Positions 18,380-26,021 of a stretch of DNA of 64,000 bases are shown piece after piece. The first letter of the stretch is position 1. The number at the start of each line of letters is the position of its first letter. The translations under genes were made by a program, and so were the position numbers. The stretch is from contig JAPPBN010000030.1 of the NCBI GenBank assembly GCA_026705025.1, positions 1-64,000 of the forward strand. Direction: 5' to 3'. The notes under the pieces were generated by a model that was not told the origin of the DNA, made no database searches, and saw only the letters and a program-made list of their open reading frames with translations. This stretch comes from Bin125 sp026705025. GTDB taxonomy: Bacteria > Chloroflexota > Dehalococcoidia > Bin125.

Positions 18380-19546
18380 ATGACCACCTTCCAGCTCTCC
18401 GAAGCCGACCGCATGGTCCAGCAGACCGCTCACGACTTCGCCGCCAGGGAGGTGCGCCCCGTCGCCATGGAGTACGACGAGCGCAACGAATTCGCCTGGG
18501 ATGTCGCAGCCAAGGCCGCCGAGATTGGTCTCACCGGCGTGCCGCTTGGTGGACTTTCGGCCGAGCCCGGCATCACCGCAATGATCACGGCCGAAGAGCT
18601 GAGCTGGGGCTGCGCCGGGATCGCCCTGGGCACGCAGGTCTCTGGCCTCGCCGCGACGGCCATCTCGGTGATCGGCACGCCGGAGCAGAACGAGCGCTGG
18701 CTGCCCGAGTGCACCTCCGACGACGGCAATCTGCGTCTCGGCGCGCTCGCCCTGACCGAGCCCGACGCCGGCTCCGACGCTGCGATGATCAAGACCCGCG
18801 CTGTCCGCGATGGCGACGAATACGTGCTCAACGGCACCAAGCGGTTCATCACCGGCGGAGGCATTGCCGACATCACTGTTGTCTTCGCCCGCGAATCCGA
18901 CTCCGAGGGCTGGCGCGACGTCTCCGCCTTCGTCGTGCCCAAGGAGGCCGAGGGATTCTCCCAGATCAAGATGTGGGACAAGATGGGCATTCGCGCCTCG
19001 CACACCGCCGACCTGGCCTTTGATGACGTGCGTATTCCCCTGGAGAACCGCCTCGGCGACCCCGACCCCGACTTTCGTTCCGGCGGTCGTGGCGCCCTCG
19101 GCACCCTCGCAGCGACCCGTCCCTGGATTGGCGCCTTCGCCGTCGGCCTGGCCCGCGCCTCCTTCGAATACGCCGCTGCCTACGCCCGCGAACGCAAGAC
19201 GATGAAACGCCCGTTAATCGAGCACCAGGGCGTCGGCTTCATGCTCGCCGACATGGACATCGCCATTGACGCTGCTCGCCTACTCACCTGGCGAGCCGGC
19301 GAGATGGCCGCCTCGAATGAGCCGTTCGACCTCGAGGAAGCGAGCAAGGCCAAGACCTTTGCTTCCGACATGGCAATGAAAGTCACCACCGACGCCGTCC
19401 AGGTCTGTGGCGGCGTTGGATTCATGCGGGAACTCCCGCTCGAGAAGTGGATGCGAGACGCCAAGATCTTCCAGATCTTCGAAGGCGCCAATCAGATCCA
19501 GCGAATGGTCATCGCCCGCAACATCCAGAATCGGTACTTCGCCTAG
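18380..19546 (+). CDS. Acyl-CoA dehydrogenase
   Basis: FAD flavoprotein catalysing alpha,beta-dehydrogenation of acyl-CoA. Residue blocks: LGALALTEPDAGSDA (FAD/substrate, about 115-130), KRFITGGGIADI, ATRPWIGAFAVGLA, QVCGGVGFMRE and IFQIFEGANQIQR, the last carrying the usual catalytic Glu. Length 388 matches the family. I use ATG 18380 (AAAGG upstream); the in-frame ATG at 18338 adds a non-conserved leader. No electron-transfer partner is adjacent. Substrate chain type is not determinable. Confidence 0.92.
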   Translation: MTTFQLSEADRMVQQTAHDFAAREVRPVAMEYDERNEFAWDVAAKAAEIGLTGVPLGGLSAEPGITAMITAEELSWGCAGIALGTQVSGLAATAISVIGTPEQNERWLPECTSDDGNLRLGALALTEPDAGSDAAMIKTRAVRDGDEYVLNGTKRFITGGGIADITVVFARESDSEGWRDVSAFVVPKEAEGFSQIKMWDKMGIRASHTADLAFDDVRIPLENRLGDPDPDFRSGGRGALGTLAATRPWIGAFAVGLARASFEYAAAYARERKTMKRPLIEHQGVGFMLADMDIAIDAARLLTWRAGEMAASNEPFDLEEASKAKTFASDMAMKVTTDAVQVCGGVGFMRELPLEKWMRDAKIFQIFEGANQIQRMVIARNIQNRYFA

Positions 19547-19576
19547 CCCCAAATGGTTCGGCTGGCGAAACACTGA

Positions 19577-19596
19577 CTGTTCCCTACATAGAACAG
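19577..19596 (+). promoter_or_regulatory. CTGTTC-N8-GAACAG palindrome/box
   Basis: Contains GTTCCCTACATAGAAC, 57 nt before the ATG at 19636, with a -10-like TACATT starting 12 nt after the box. The half-sites GTTCCCTA and CATAGAAC also occur, in opposite order, in the box at 49249-49266. Confidence 0.45.
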
Positions 19597-19635
19597 GCGT
19601 GCCGTCTACATTGTGCGCATTGGAGCGGAAGCACG

Positions 19636-19935
19636 ATGGCGGTCTTCAATACGGCACGATTGCTGGACATTCTCGTACGAGGCCGCTTTGCCGCTCCCGA
19701 GCCAGCCACCGAGTTCGTCACAGAGCTCGAAGACCAGATGAGCGACGCGCTGACGGCATATCCCACCAACGATCAAGTGAACCTGGGGTTCGAGCGTGTC
19801 CTTCGGGCCATCGCGGAGCTAGACGTCCGCCGAGCTGAGATGGAAGCTCGCCAGGCCCGACACGTCAATCAAGCAGACGGAATTCTGCTCGCCGGTCTCG
19901 CCCTGGCGGTGGGGATCATTCTCGGCTTCGGGTGA
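19636..19935 (+). CDS. Small tail-anchored membrane protein, copy 1
   Basis: A 99-residue protein: N-terminal block MAVFNTARLLDILVRGRF, acidic coiled-coil-like middle, C-terminal hydrophobic segment ILLAGLALAVGIILGFG. This resembles DUF1640/CCDC90-type small proteins, but the match is by general plan only. GGAGCGGAAG precedes the ATG. A paralogue lies downstream, and two related proteins (MxxMNPILR..) lie at 55358 and 55601. Upstream box GTTCCCTACATAGAAC is shared with the paralogue at identical distance. Confidence 0.75.
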   Translation: MAVFNTARLLDILVRGRFAAPEPATEFVTELEDQMSDALTAYPTNDQVNLGFERVLRAIAELDVRRAEMEARQARHVNQADGILLAGLALAVGIILGFG

Positions 19936-20012
19936 GCCAGATGGTCATCCGCATGGGCTGGCCGTGGCACGACTCCAACTCCACTGCCGTTTGCTCCTTG
20001 GAAGAGCCAGGG

Positions 20013-20028
20013 TTTTCTATCTAGAACG
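20013..20028 (+). promoter_or_regulatory. Shared GTTTTCTATCTAGAAC box
   Basis: Exactly 57 nt before the ATG at 20070, with TATGAT starting 12 nt after the box, the same geometry as at 19579. This is a duplicated promoter or operator of the paralogous small membrane proteins. Confidence 0.45.
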
Positions 20029-20069
20029 CCTGTTTGGGGTATGATGTGGAAATCGTTTGGGGTGAACGT

Positions 20070-20348
20070 ATGGCAGTGTTCAATACATCGCGTCTGCGGG
20101 ATGTTCTGGTCCGAGGACGGATAGCCGATGATCGGACGGCCACAGACTTCGTAGAAGAGCTGAACTCACAGACCGAAGAGGCACTCTCGGCCTACGCGCC
20201 TCAAGAACAGGTGGGACTGGCGTTCGAGCGACTGTTGCGCGCGGTTGCCGAGGCGGAAGCGAGACAGGCCAGGCATCTCAATCGAGCCGTCGGAATACTG
20301 TTGCTCGGCCTGGCGCTCGCCGTTGGTATCGTGCTTGGCGTTGGATAA
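20070..20348 (+). CDS. Small tail-anchored membrane protein, copy 2
   Basis: A 92-residue paralogue of the preceding gene: MAVFNTSRLRDVLVRGRIA at the start, an EAEARQARHLNRA amphipathic stretch, then GILLLGLALAVGIVLGVG as one C-terminal membrane helix. GGGGTGA lies 7 nt before the ATG. The upstream in-frame ATG at 20034 is rejected because it overlaps the promoter box region and lacks conservation with copy 1. Role unknown; possibly a membrane-stress or phage-related small protein, given the box shared with the serine recombinase. Confidence 0.75.
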   Translation: MAVFNTSRLRDVLVRGRIADDRTATDFVEELNSQTEEALSAYAPQEQVGLAFERLLRAVAEAEARQARHLNRAVGILLLGLALAVGIVLGVG

Positions 20349-20366
20349 CTTGCGGCTGTTGGTTGT

Positions 20367-20477
20367 CTAGAACGCGCCCGCCCAGGCCAGAATCGTCCAG
20401 ACGACCATGGCCACGAAACCGGCGCCCAGCAGCAACTGGAATAGAATCAGACTCTCGGCGGGGCCTCTCTTGGGCAT
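20367..20477 (-). CDS. 36-residue single-span membrane protein
   Basis: MPKRGPAESLILFQLLLGAG continues into FVAMVVWTILAWAGAF: a short polar head and one membrane helix to the C-terminus. A perfect GGAGG lies 7 nt before the ATG, which is why I call this short frame real. It is transcribed opposite to its neighbours, and its start is only 28 nt from the start of the plus-strand gene at 20506, so the two leaders overlap. No homologue recognised. Confidence 0.6.
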   Translation of the reverse strand: MPKRGPAESLILFQLLLGAGFVAMVVWTILAWAGAF

Positions 20478-20505
20478 GGTCAACCTCCGAGAGACAGGGT
20501 AATCG

Positions 20506-20850
20506 ATGCTCGAATTGGCGGTCTTTGAGGACCTTGCCGAACTGCGTGACGCGGTGTTGATTCTGGCCGGAATCGGCGGCTGTGTCGTGGCGTTGCTATT
20601 CCTCGCTGCCGCGGTCAAATTCTCGCTCGTGGCCTATCGGATCGTGCGGCGGCTCGAGCGCTTTCACGAGCGCCGGATCGCAGGCAACGTTGCGGCCGCC
20701 GACGCGAAGCTCGCTGCTTGGCTGGAGGAGGATCGCTGGTCGGTTCGAGGCGTCCTCGAGGTGCTGCAGCTCGCTGCGCAACAAGTACAGGCCCGGCGCA
20801 ACCCGCCGCCGAAGAAGCGGCGTCTGTTCGGACTGCTGCCTCCCGCGTAG
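20506..20850 (+). CDS. Hypothetical single-span membrane protein
   Basis: A 114-residue protein with a membrane helix at about residues 17-42 (AVLILAGIGGCVVALLFLAA), followed by a basic, Arg-rich cytosolic helix region and a Lys/Arg/Pro tail (NPPPKKRRLFGLLPPA). Ribosome site AGGG precedes ATG. Located between the small membrane proteins and the alcohol dehydrogenase. I do not recognise the family. Confidence 0.65.
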   Translation: MLELAVFEDLAELRDAVLILAGIGGCVVALLFLAAAVKFSLVAYRIVRRLERFHERRIAGNVAAADAKLAAWLEEDRWSVRGVLEVLQLAAQQVQARRNPPPKKRRLFGLLPPA

Positions 20851-20965
20851 CATCGGCTGCCGCCGGATGATTGTTGTCTCCGCTACAGCGCTCGCCTAGC
20901 ATGATCGCCAGCCGCGCCAGACCGCGCGGCATGTTGGATCCGCACAACCTGGGAAGGAAACCGCC

Positions 20966-22081
20966 ATGAAAGCTGCCATCTGGGAACCGGGAGCACAGGC
21001 CAAGGACGGCGACCGCGACTTGCTTGAAGTGCACGATGTTGAAGTGCGCGACCCTGAGCCGACCGAAGTGCTAGTCCGCACCACGACCAGCGGCGTCTGC
21101 CACTCAGATCTCCACTTTATCGACGGCAAGTGGGGCGCCGCGTTTGGCGGTCGACCGACCATTCTCGGGCACGAGGCTGCCGGTGTCGTCGAAGAGGTTG
21201 GATCCGACGTCACATACGTGGCACCCGGCGATCACGTGATCATGTCCTTCCGCCCCTTCTGCGGTGACTGCTATTGGTGTTGGCGCGGCGAGCCAAACCT
21301 CTGTCCGGCCCCGGCCGACACCCGGCTGTCAATGAATCGCTTGAGCTGGGACGGCCGTCAGGTCATGCAGATGGCCTCAGTCGGCTCGTTCGGCGAGTAC
21401 ATGCTCACCACGCAATCCGGTGTGCTGAAGATTCCCGAGGACGTCCCGCCGGCCGAGGCCGCGCTGGTCGGATGTGGCGTGATGACCGGAGTCGGCGCTG
21501 CGCTTTACACGGCCAAAGTGCCCGGCGGCTCCATCGTTGCCGTGATCGGCTGCGGCGGTGTTGGCTTGAACGTGATTCAGGGCTGCAGAATCGCCGGAGC
21601 GAGCCGAATCATCGCAGTGGACATCCTCGACAACAAGCTCGACTTCGCCGAGCAGTTCGGCGCGACCGACCGGATCAACGCCAAAGAGGTCGACGCGGTC
21701 GAGGCCGTCAAGGACTTGACCGAGGGTATGGGCGTGGAGATCGCGTTTGAGGCGATCGGCAACGTCAATGCCGCACGCCAGGCCTGGGATATGGTCCGCC
21801 CCGGCGGCACCGCCTGCATCGTCGGGATGATGCCGCTCGGCTCCGAGGTCAACCTGCCCGGTCCCGAGTTCCTGCAAGAGAAAAAGGCGATCGGCTGCAT
21901 GTACGGTTCGACTCGCTTCCGCGAGCACATGCCGAAACTGCTCGACCTCTACCGCCAGGGCAAGCTCGACCTGACTGGTCTGGTCTCCAAGCGCTTCGCG
22001 CTCGACGAAATCAACGACGCCTTTGCAGCCATGCAGGCCGGAGAAGTCGCCCGCGGCGTGCTCGACATTTCGCAGCCATAA
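20966..22081 (+). CDS. Zinc-dependent alcohol dehydrogenase (MDR family)
   Basis: Medium-chain dehydrogenase/reductase, 371 residues. Catalytic zinc ligands in GVCHSDLHF and GHEAAG; structural zinc Cys set in FCGDCYWCWRGEPNLC. The Rossmann motif GCGGVGLNVIQG is followed by IIAVDI, whose Asp favours NAD over NADP. Closest in plan to class III-like or crotonyl/benzyl alcohol dehydrogenases. AGGAAA precedes the ATG. A GC-rich stem-loop follows the stop. Substrate is unknown; context is general acyl/alcohol metabolism. Confidence 0.9.
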   Translation: MKAAIWEPGAQAKDGDRDLLEVHDVEVRDPEPTEVLVRTTTSGVCHSDLHFIDGKWGAAFGGRPTILGHEAAGVVEEVGSDVTYVAPGDHVIMSFRPFCGDCYWCWRGEPNLCPAPADTRLSMNRLSWDGRQVMQMASVGSFGEYMLTTQSGVLKIPEDVPPAEAALVGCGVMTGVGAALYTAKVPGGSIVAVIGCGGVGLNVIQGCRIAGASRIIAVDILDNKLDFAEQFGATDRINAKEVDAVEAVKDLTEGMGVEIAFEAIGNVNAARQAWDMVRPGGTACIVGMMPLGSEVNLPGPEFLQEKKAIGCMYGSTRFREHMPKLLDLYRQGKLDLTGLVSKRFALDEINDAFAAMQAGEVARGVLDISQP

Positions 22082-22100
22082 TCCGCGACCAGCGGCAACC

Positions 22101-22133
22101 AAACGCGCCGTCCGCACACCGGGCGGCGCGTTT
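22101..22133 (+). terminator. Stem-loop after alcohol dehydrogenase
   Basis: AAACGCGCCG pairs with CGGCGCGTTT around a 13-nt loop that can pair further. The following T-tract is short, so termination efficiency is uncertain. Confidence 0.55.
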
Positions 22134-22169
22134 GCGTATGTCGGATTCGATCGTGAGGGAGAGTCGGCG

Positions 22170-23465
22170 ATGACGACCATGGACTTCGATGCATACCTGC
22201 CGCCTCGATCCGCACCGAGCTTATCTCGTGAGGGCTCGCCAGAGCAGGCACTGCGCCAGATTCCCGACGGCGCCCGTGTCGTCGTGCCGCCGATGTCGGC
22301 GACCCCTGTCGGATTGCTGCACGCTCTCGACGAAATCCGGGACGGTTGGACCGACATCGAGATAGCCACTGGCAACCTCTTCACTCATGTGGCTCCACTC
22401 GACCACCCAGGCCAGCCATTCCGATTCTCGACCTACCAAACCAGCGGCCCACTGCGCGAAGTCGAATCCGCCGGCGCACTCGAACACATCCCGGCAACCT
22501 ATGCCCAGGTACCGTCCCTGTTCCGGCCGGATGGTCCAATGCCCGCCGACGCCATCCTGATCCAGGTGTCGGAATCAGGCCCCGAAGGCATGTACTCGCT
22601 GGGGACTTCCGTCGGCGGAATCGTAGATGTCGTCAGAACGGCCCCGTTGGTCATTGCACAGGTCAACCCGAATCTTCCCTATACCTTCGGTGCAGCCGAG
22701 CTCCAGCCCGAGGAGATCGACTGGGTCGTTCCCCTCGAAAGCGACGTGTTGGAGCTACGCCGGGCCGATCCGGGACCACTGGAACGTGAGATCGCGGAAT
22801 CGGTGGCTGAACTTGTCACCGACGGCGCAACCCTGCAGTTCGGCATTGGTGGCGTGCCCGAAGCGATCATGGGCATGCTCGGCGATCGGCGTGACCTGGG
22901 GATCCACTCCGGCTTGATCTCTGATGGCGTGATGGGGATGGTCGAGAGCGGCGCACTCACGGGGTCGCGGAAGTCGACGGCTCCCGGACTGATCATCACG
23001 ACCGAAGCCGCTGGCAGCGCCGAGTTCTTTCACTGGATCGACCGAAACCCGGCAGTCTGCATGGCGCCTGCGGGCTACACGCACGCGCTCGAGGTACTGG
23101 CGAGGCAGCATAACTTTGTGGGGATCAACTCCGCCGTGCAGGTCGCTCTCGACGGCACGATCAACGCCGAGTCACTGGGCCCGCGGCAGATTTCCGGTCC
23201 CGGCGGCCAACCCGACTTCGCCTCCGGCGCGATGCTCAATGGTGGAGTCTCGGTTGTGGCGATGCCTTCGACGGCGGCGAGGGGCAAGGTCTCGAGGATT
23301 GTCAGACGACTGGATTCCGACGCCGTCGTGACGACGCCGCGCACATTGGCCGATCGGATCATCACCGAGTTCGGTCAGGCCGAGTTGGCGGGACGCACCC
23401 TGGGAGCGCGGACCGAGGCACTGCGCGAAATTGCCCATCCCGACTTCCGCGACCAGCTGACGTAA
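22170..23465 (+). CDS. Acetyl-CoA hydrolase/CoA-transferase family protein
   Basis: Family I-type protein of the acetyl-CoA hydrolase / 4-hydroxybutyrate CoA-transferase group, 431 residues. Recognisable blocks: PPMSATPVGLLHAL near 35, TLQFGIGGVPEAIMGML near 220, ISDGVMGMVESGALTG near 245, VGINSAVQVALDGTINAE near 320 and QPDFASGAMLNGG near 345. The position usually holding the catalytic Glu (HTEM/HSEL) reads IHSGLI here, so glutamyl-CoA transfer may not occur; some homologues share this Gly. GAGGGAGAG precedes the chosen ATG; the frame extends upstream without conservation. Confidence 0.82.
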   Translation: MTTMDFDAYLPPRSAPSLSREGSPEQALRQIPDGARVVVPPMSATPVGLLHALDEIRDGWTDIEIATGNLFTHVAPLDHPGQPFRFSTYQTSGPLREVESAGALEHIPATYAQVPSLFRPDGPMPADAILIQVSESGPEGMYSLGTSVGGIVDVVRTAPLVIAQVNPNLPYTFGAAELQPEEIDWVVPLESDVLELRRADPGPLEREIAESVAELVTDGATLQFGIGGVPEAIMGMLGDRRDLGIHSGLISDGVMGMVESGALTGSRKSTAPGLIITTEAAGSAEFFHWIDRNPAVCMAPAGYTHALEVLARQHNFVGINSAVQVALDGTINAESLGPRQISGPGGQPDFASGAMLNGGVSVVAMPSTAARGKVSRIVRRLDSDAVVTTPRTLADRIITEFGQAELAGRTLGARTEALREIAHPDFRDQLT

Positions 23466-23614
23466 ACGGCGATCCCTTCGGTTCGCAACTTGATTCACAA
23501 GCAGGTGGCCAGTGGTCTCGCCCGTACACCACCGAGACGGAGCGACCCGTTATCTTGCACGTGAAGCAGCGCACGACCCGCGTCGAGCGCCAGGGATCAG
23601 CTTCGGAGGTTGAA

Positions 23615-24055
23615 ATGCCGGTTTCGATTGAAGACATGCTCGCCAACACCTCGCTGTTCTCTCGCGTTGATCGCGATGAACTGCACAACCTCGCCGCCTG
23701 GGTCCAGGTCCAGAACTACAACTCAGGCCAGGTGATCGACGCTGAGGGAGACTTGGGCACCACGCTGCATATCATTCGCAGCGGATCGGTGGATGTGTAC
23801 CAGTCCTACGGGTCGGACGACCAGACCCTCCTCGCCTCGTTTGGCGAGGGCGACTTCTTCGGCGAGATGGCGCTTCTGCTCGGGCGGCCGCGCTCGGCCA
23901 CCGTGATCGCCAAGGAACAGACCGAGTGCTTGCAGATTCTGCGCAACTCATTCGAGGAAGGCGCGACCGTTCCGGTCCTCTGGGCCATGCTCCAGCACGT
24001 CGCCGAACGCCTAGCCCACGCCGACGAGACCATCGGCGAGATGCACTCGCACTAG
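23615..24055 (+). CDS. Cyclic nucleotide-binding domain protein
   Basis: A 146-residue, single-domain CRP-like cNMP-binding fold with no DNA-binding helix-turn-helix. IIRSGSVDVYQ (about 60) and the phosphate-binding cassette FGEMALLLGRPRSATVIA (about 90-107) are typical, including the Glu and Arg that contact the ribose and phosphate. GGAGG lies 8 nt before ATG 23615. Likely a sensor acting through protein contacts. It is convergent with the dehydrogenase gene that follows. Confidence 0.85.
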   Translation: MPVSIEDMLANTSLFSRVDRDELHNLAAWVQVQNYNSGQVIDAEGDLGTTLHIIRSGSVDVYQSYGSDDQTLLASFGEGDFFGEMALLLGRPRSATVIAKEQTECLQILRNSFEEGATVPVLWAMLQHVAERLAHADETIGEMHSH

Positions 24056-24059
24056 ATTC

Positions 24060-24947
24060 CTATTCCGAAACGCTCTGGCCGAGCCCGGACACGACGCGTG
24101 CCAGTGCCTGTGTGCCTTCGTCTCCAAGATCAGACGTCTGCAGTTGGTAGTAGAGCTGCTGCACGAGCGAGGTGTTCGGCAGCGGCTGCAATACATCCCC
24201 GCCGGCCTCAAGCGCCAGCCGCAGATCCTTCTGCATCAGCTTGACCATGAAGCCCGGCGCGTAGTCCCCGACAGCGATTTTGGGCCCCAGGTTGGTGAGT
24301 TGCCAGCTGCCCGCTGCGCCGGCCGAAATCGCGGCCAGCATTCGCTCTTGGTCCACGCCCGACTTGTCCGCCAGCGACAGCGCCTCGCAAACGCCGAGAA
24401 GCGCGCCCGCGATCGCTACCTGATTGCAGAGTTTCACAGTCTGTCCGGCGCCAATCGGTCCGCAATGGGTGATGGTCGTCCCCATTGCCTCAAGCACCGG
24501 CAGACAGCGCTCCAGGACGTCGCCGTCTCCACCGACCATGATTGACAATGTGCCCGCCTTGGCGCCGGTGTCGCCCCCTGACACCGGCGCGTCGAGCATC
24601 GCCACGCCGCGATCAGCGAGTTGCCGGGCGACATCGCGTGTCACCGCCGGTGAAATCGTCGACATATCGATGACGACAGACCCAGAAGCCAGGCCATGGA
24701 TCGCGGCGTCATCACGTTGGACGAGTACGGATTCCACATCGGGTGAGTCGGTGACGATGGTGATCAGGATGTCGCTCGCTTCAGCCACCGCCCGAGGAGA
24801 ATCGGCCGACGAGGCGCCCAGTTTTGTGCAGGCATCGATTCCCGGCCGGGAACGATTCCACACGGTCGGCAGATGGCCTGCCTTGATCAGGTTGGCCACC
24901 ATCGGCACACCCATGATCCCGAGGCCGATGAATCCGATCCGTTCCAT
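24060..24947 (-). CDS. 3-hydroxyisobutyrate dehydrogenase family oxidoreductase
   Basis: Beta-hydroxyacid dehydrogenase, 295 residues, NAD(P)-dependent. GFIGLGIMGVPMVANLI (5-21) is the dinucleotide site, DAPVSGGDTGAKAG (about 120) the substrate site, and GQTVKLCNQ (about 170) has the catalytic Lys. Could be 3-hydroxyisobutyrate dehydrogenase, tartronate semialdehyde reductase or a glyoxylate/succinic semialdehyde reductase; sequence alone does not decide. Convergent with the cNMP-binding gene, with 4 nt between stops. Confidence 0.9.
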   Translation of the reverse strand: MERIGFIGLGIMGVPMVANLIKAGHLPTVWNRSRPGIDACTKLGASSADSPRAVAEASDILITIVTDSPDVESVLVQRDDAAIHGLASGSVVIDMSTISPAVTRDVARQLADRGVAMLDAPVSGGDTGAKAGTLSIMVGGDGDVLERCLPVLEAMGTTITHCGPIGAGQTVKLCNQVAIAGALLGVCEALSLADKSGVDQERMLAAISAGAAGSWQLTNLGPKIAVGDYAPGFMVKLMQKDLRLALEAGGDVLQPLPNTSLVQQLYYQLQTSDLGDEGTQALARVVSGLGQSVSE

Positions 24948-24991
24948 GGCTGGCTCCGTTCTTGCGTTCGACTGCGACTACGATACGACCC

Positions 24992-25273
24992 ATGCCGCTC
25001 TACCTATCGCAAGCCCGTTGGGATGTCCGAAGGCCGCTGGAGCAGGTGCTGACTGAGTTTGAAGGCATCGTCCAACGGACCGGCGGTCAGGTGCTGCAAG
25101 TGCTCCAGGTTGACGGTGATCTCTCATTCACCATTGAGACCCCTGATGACCTGTCTCTGTTCCGGATTGGGCGCGAGGCGTCCGTGCTGGGCCTGGAGCT
25201 GTCCTCGCGCGTAGCATTGTCACGAACCGAAGCGGAGGCGCTGGACAACGCGCATCGAGATCGGAATAGATAG
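24992..25273 (+). CDS. Hypothetical 93-residue protein
   Basis: MPLYLSQARWDVRRPLEQVL..., soluble, with an alternating strand/helix pattern (VLQVLQVDGDLSFTIETPDD). I do not recognise it. It is divergent from the dehydrogenase gene and followed after 11 nt by another small gene, which supports a two-gene unit. No good ribosome site; the longer start at 24962 is possible but falls in the presumed promoter. Confidence 0.55.
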   Translation: MPLYLSQARWDVRRPLEQVLTEFEGIVQRTGGQVLQVLQVDGDLSFTIETPDDLSLFRIGREASVLGLELSSRVALSRTEAEALDNAHRDRNR

Positions 25274-25284
25274 GAGTCGGTCAG

Positions 25285-25482
25285 ATGGCGGACGACGCAC
25301 GCTGTGAAGAAATGCGGGCCGAGCGCGCGCGACTCAACAAGCTTGCCGACGATATGCCCGGCAAACTGCCTCCTCGGCCCGGCGAGGGACCACTAGGCCG
25401 ACCGAATCCCGAACTGCGCCGCATCTACGACCAGATCAACGATCTGCGCAAGGAACTTCTGGCAATGGGTTGCAAACCGTAG
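25285..25482 (+). CDS. Hypothetical 65-residue protein
   Basis: Short, charged, helical protein (CEEMRAERARLNKLADD; RIYDQINDLRKELLAMG). AGGAG lies 12 nt before ATG. No recognised family. Probably co-transcribed with the preceding small gene. Confidence 0.6.
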   Translation: MADDARCEEMRAERARLNKLADDMPGKLPPRPGEGPLGRPNPELRRIYDQINDLRKELLAMGCKP

Positions 25483-25589
25483 AGCGGACAACCTGAAGCC
25501 GGGGCACGGCTGTCCGGCCGACGTTGCTTGCCTGAGATTCACACTCGGTTAACACTCGGAACCAGGCATTGGCAATTGTCTCCAGGACT

Positions 25590-25785
25590 GGTTACCCTTG
25601 GAGGCACAACAGAATATTCGGGCCGAATCCCTGTGATGCCCAACAGCGGACCAGGGAGCGGGGGACCCAACACTCTGGGGTGAATGCGAGACTCGTCTTC
25701 ATTGAAGCGAAATCGCACGGCGCACTCCTTCGCGCCGAACCCGTCAGCTAACCCCGTAGGCGACCGAGGGAGATGCGCTGCGGAG
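25590..25785 (+). ncRNA. c-di-AMP riboswitch (ydaO/yuaA type), orphan
   Basis: The conserved blocks of the ydaO/yuaA motif appear in order: GGTTACCCTTGGAGGC (5' region), GGGAGCGGGGGACCCA, CTGGGGTGAATGCG, then GAACCCGTCAGCTAACCCCG followed by TAGGCGACCGAGGGAG. These blocks match the B. subtilis ydaO leader as I recall it. This RNA class binds cyclic di-AMP and usually turns off genes for cell-wall hydrolases or potassium transport. Here no plus-strand gene follows: an intrinsic terminator stands about 180 nt downstream and then a minus-strand crotonase. Boundaries are approximate. Confidence 0.88.
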
Positions 25786-25960
25786 CGTTTGCACCGAAGC
25801 GCAATTCAAGAACCCGTGTCTTGAGCACGGCTCCACCGGTTCGCCCAACTGTTGAGAGACAGTGATCGGCCGCGAACGTGAGAGTCACGTCGGGAGCGAC
25901 CGCCCGGCGCACTCAGGGGCACGGGTTTCTCGCTCGCCCGTCCCCGTCCTTCCTGGCCGA
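25786..25960 (+). other. Leader between riboswitch and terminator
   Basis: A 30-codon frame starting MRCGAFAPKR overlaps the end of the riboswitch, but it has no conserved look. GC-rich sequence with several short inverted repeats. This may be a truncated gene or a small RNA body. Confidence 0.35.
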
Positions 25961-25993
25961 CCCCCGGACCTGCTGTCCGGGGGTTCGGTTTTT
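25961..25993 (+). terminator. Intrinsic terminator downstream of riboswitch
   Basis: Stem CCCCCGGAC / GTCCGGGGG with a 5-nt loop, followed by TTCGGTTTTTCC. It is the strongest terminator in the window and lies in the correct orientation to end the riboswitch transcript. Confidence 0.85.
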
Positions 25994-26021
25994 CCAGGCG
26001 ATCCGCACGACGCTGGCAGGT

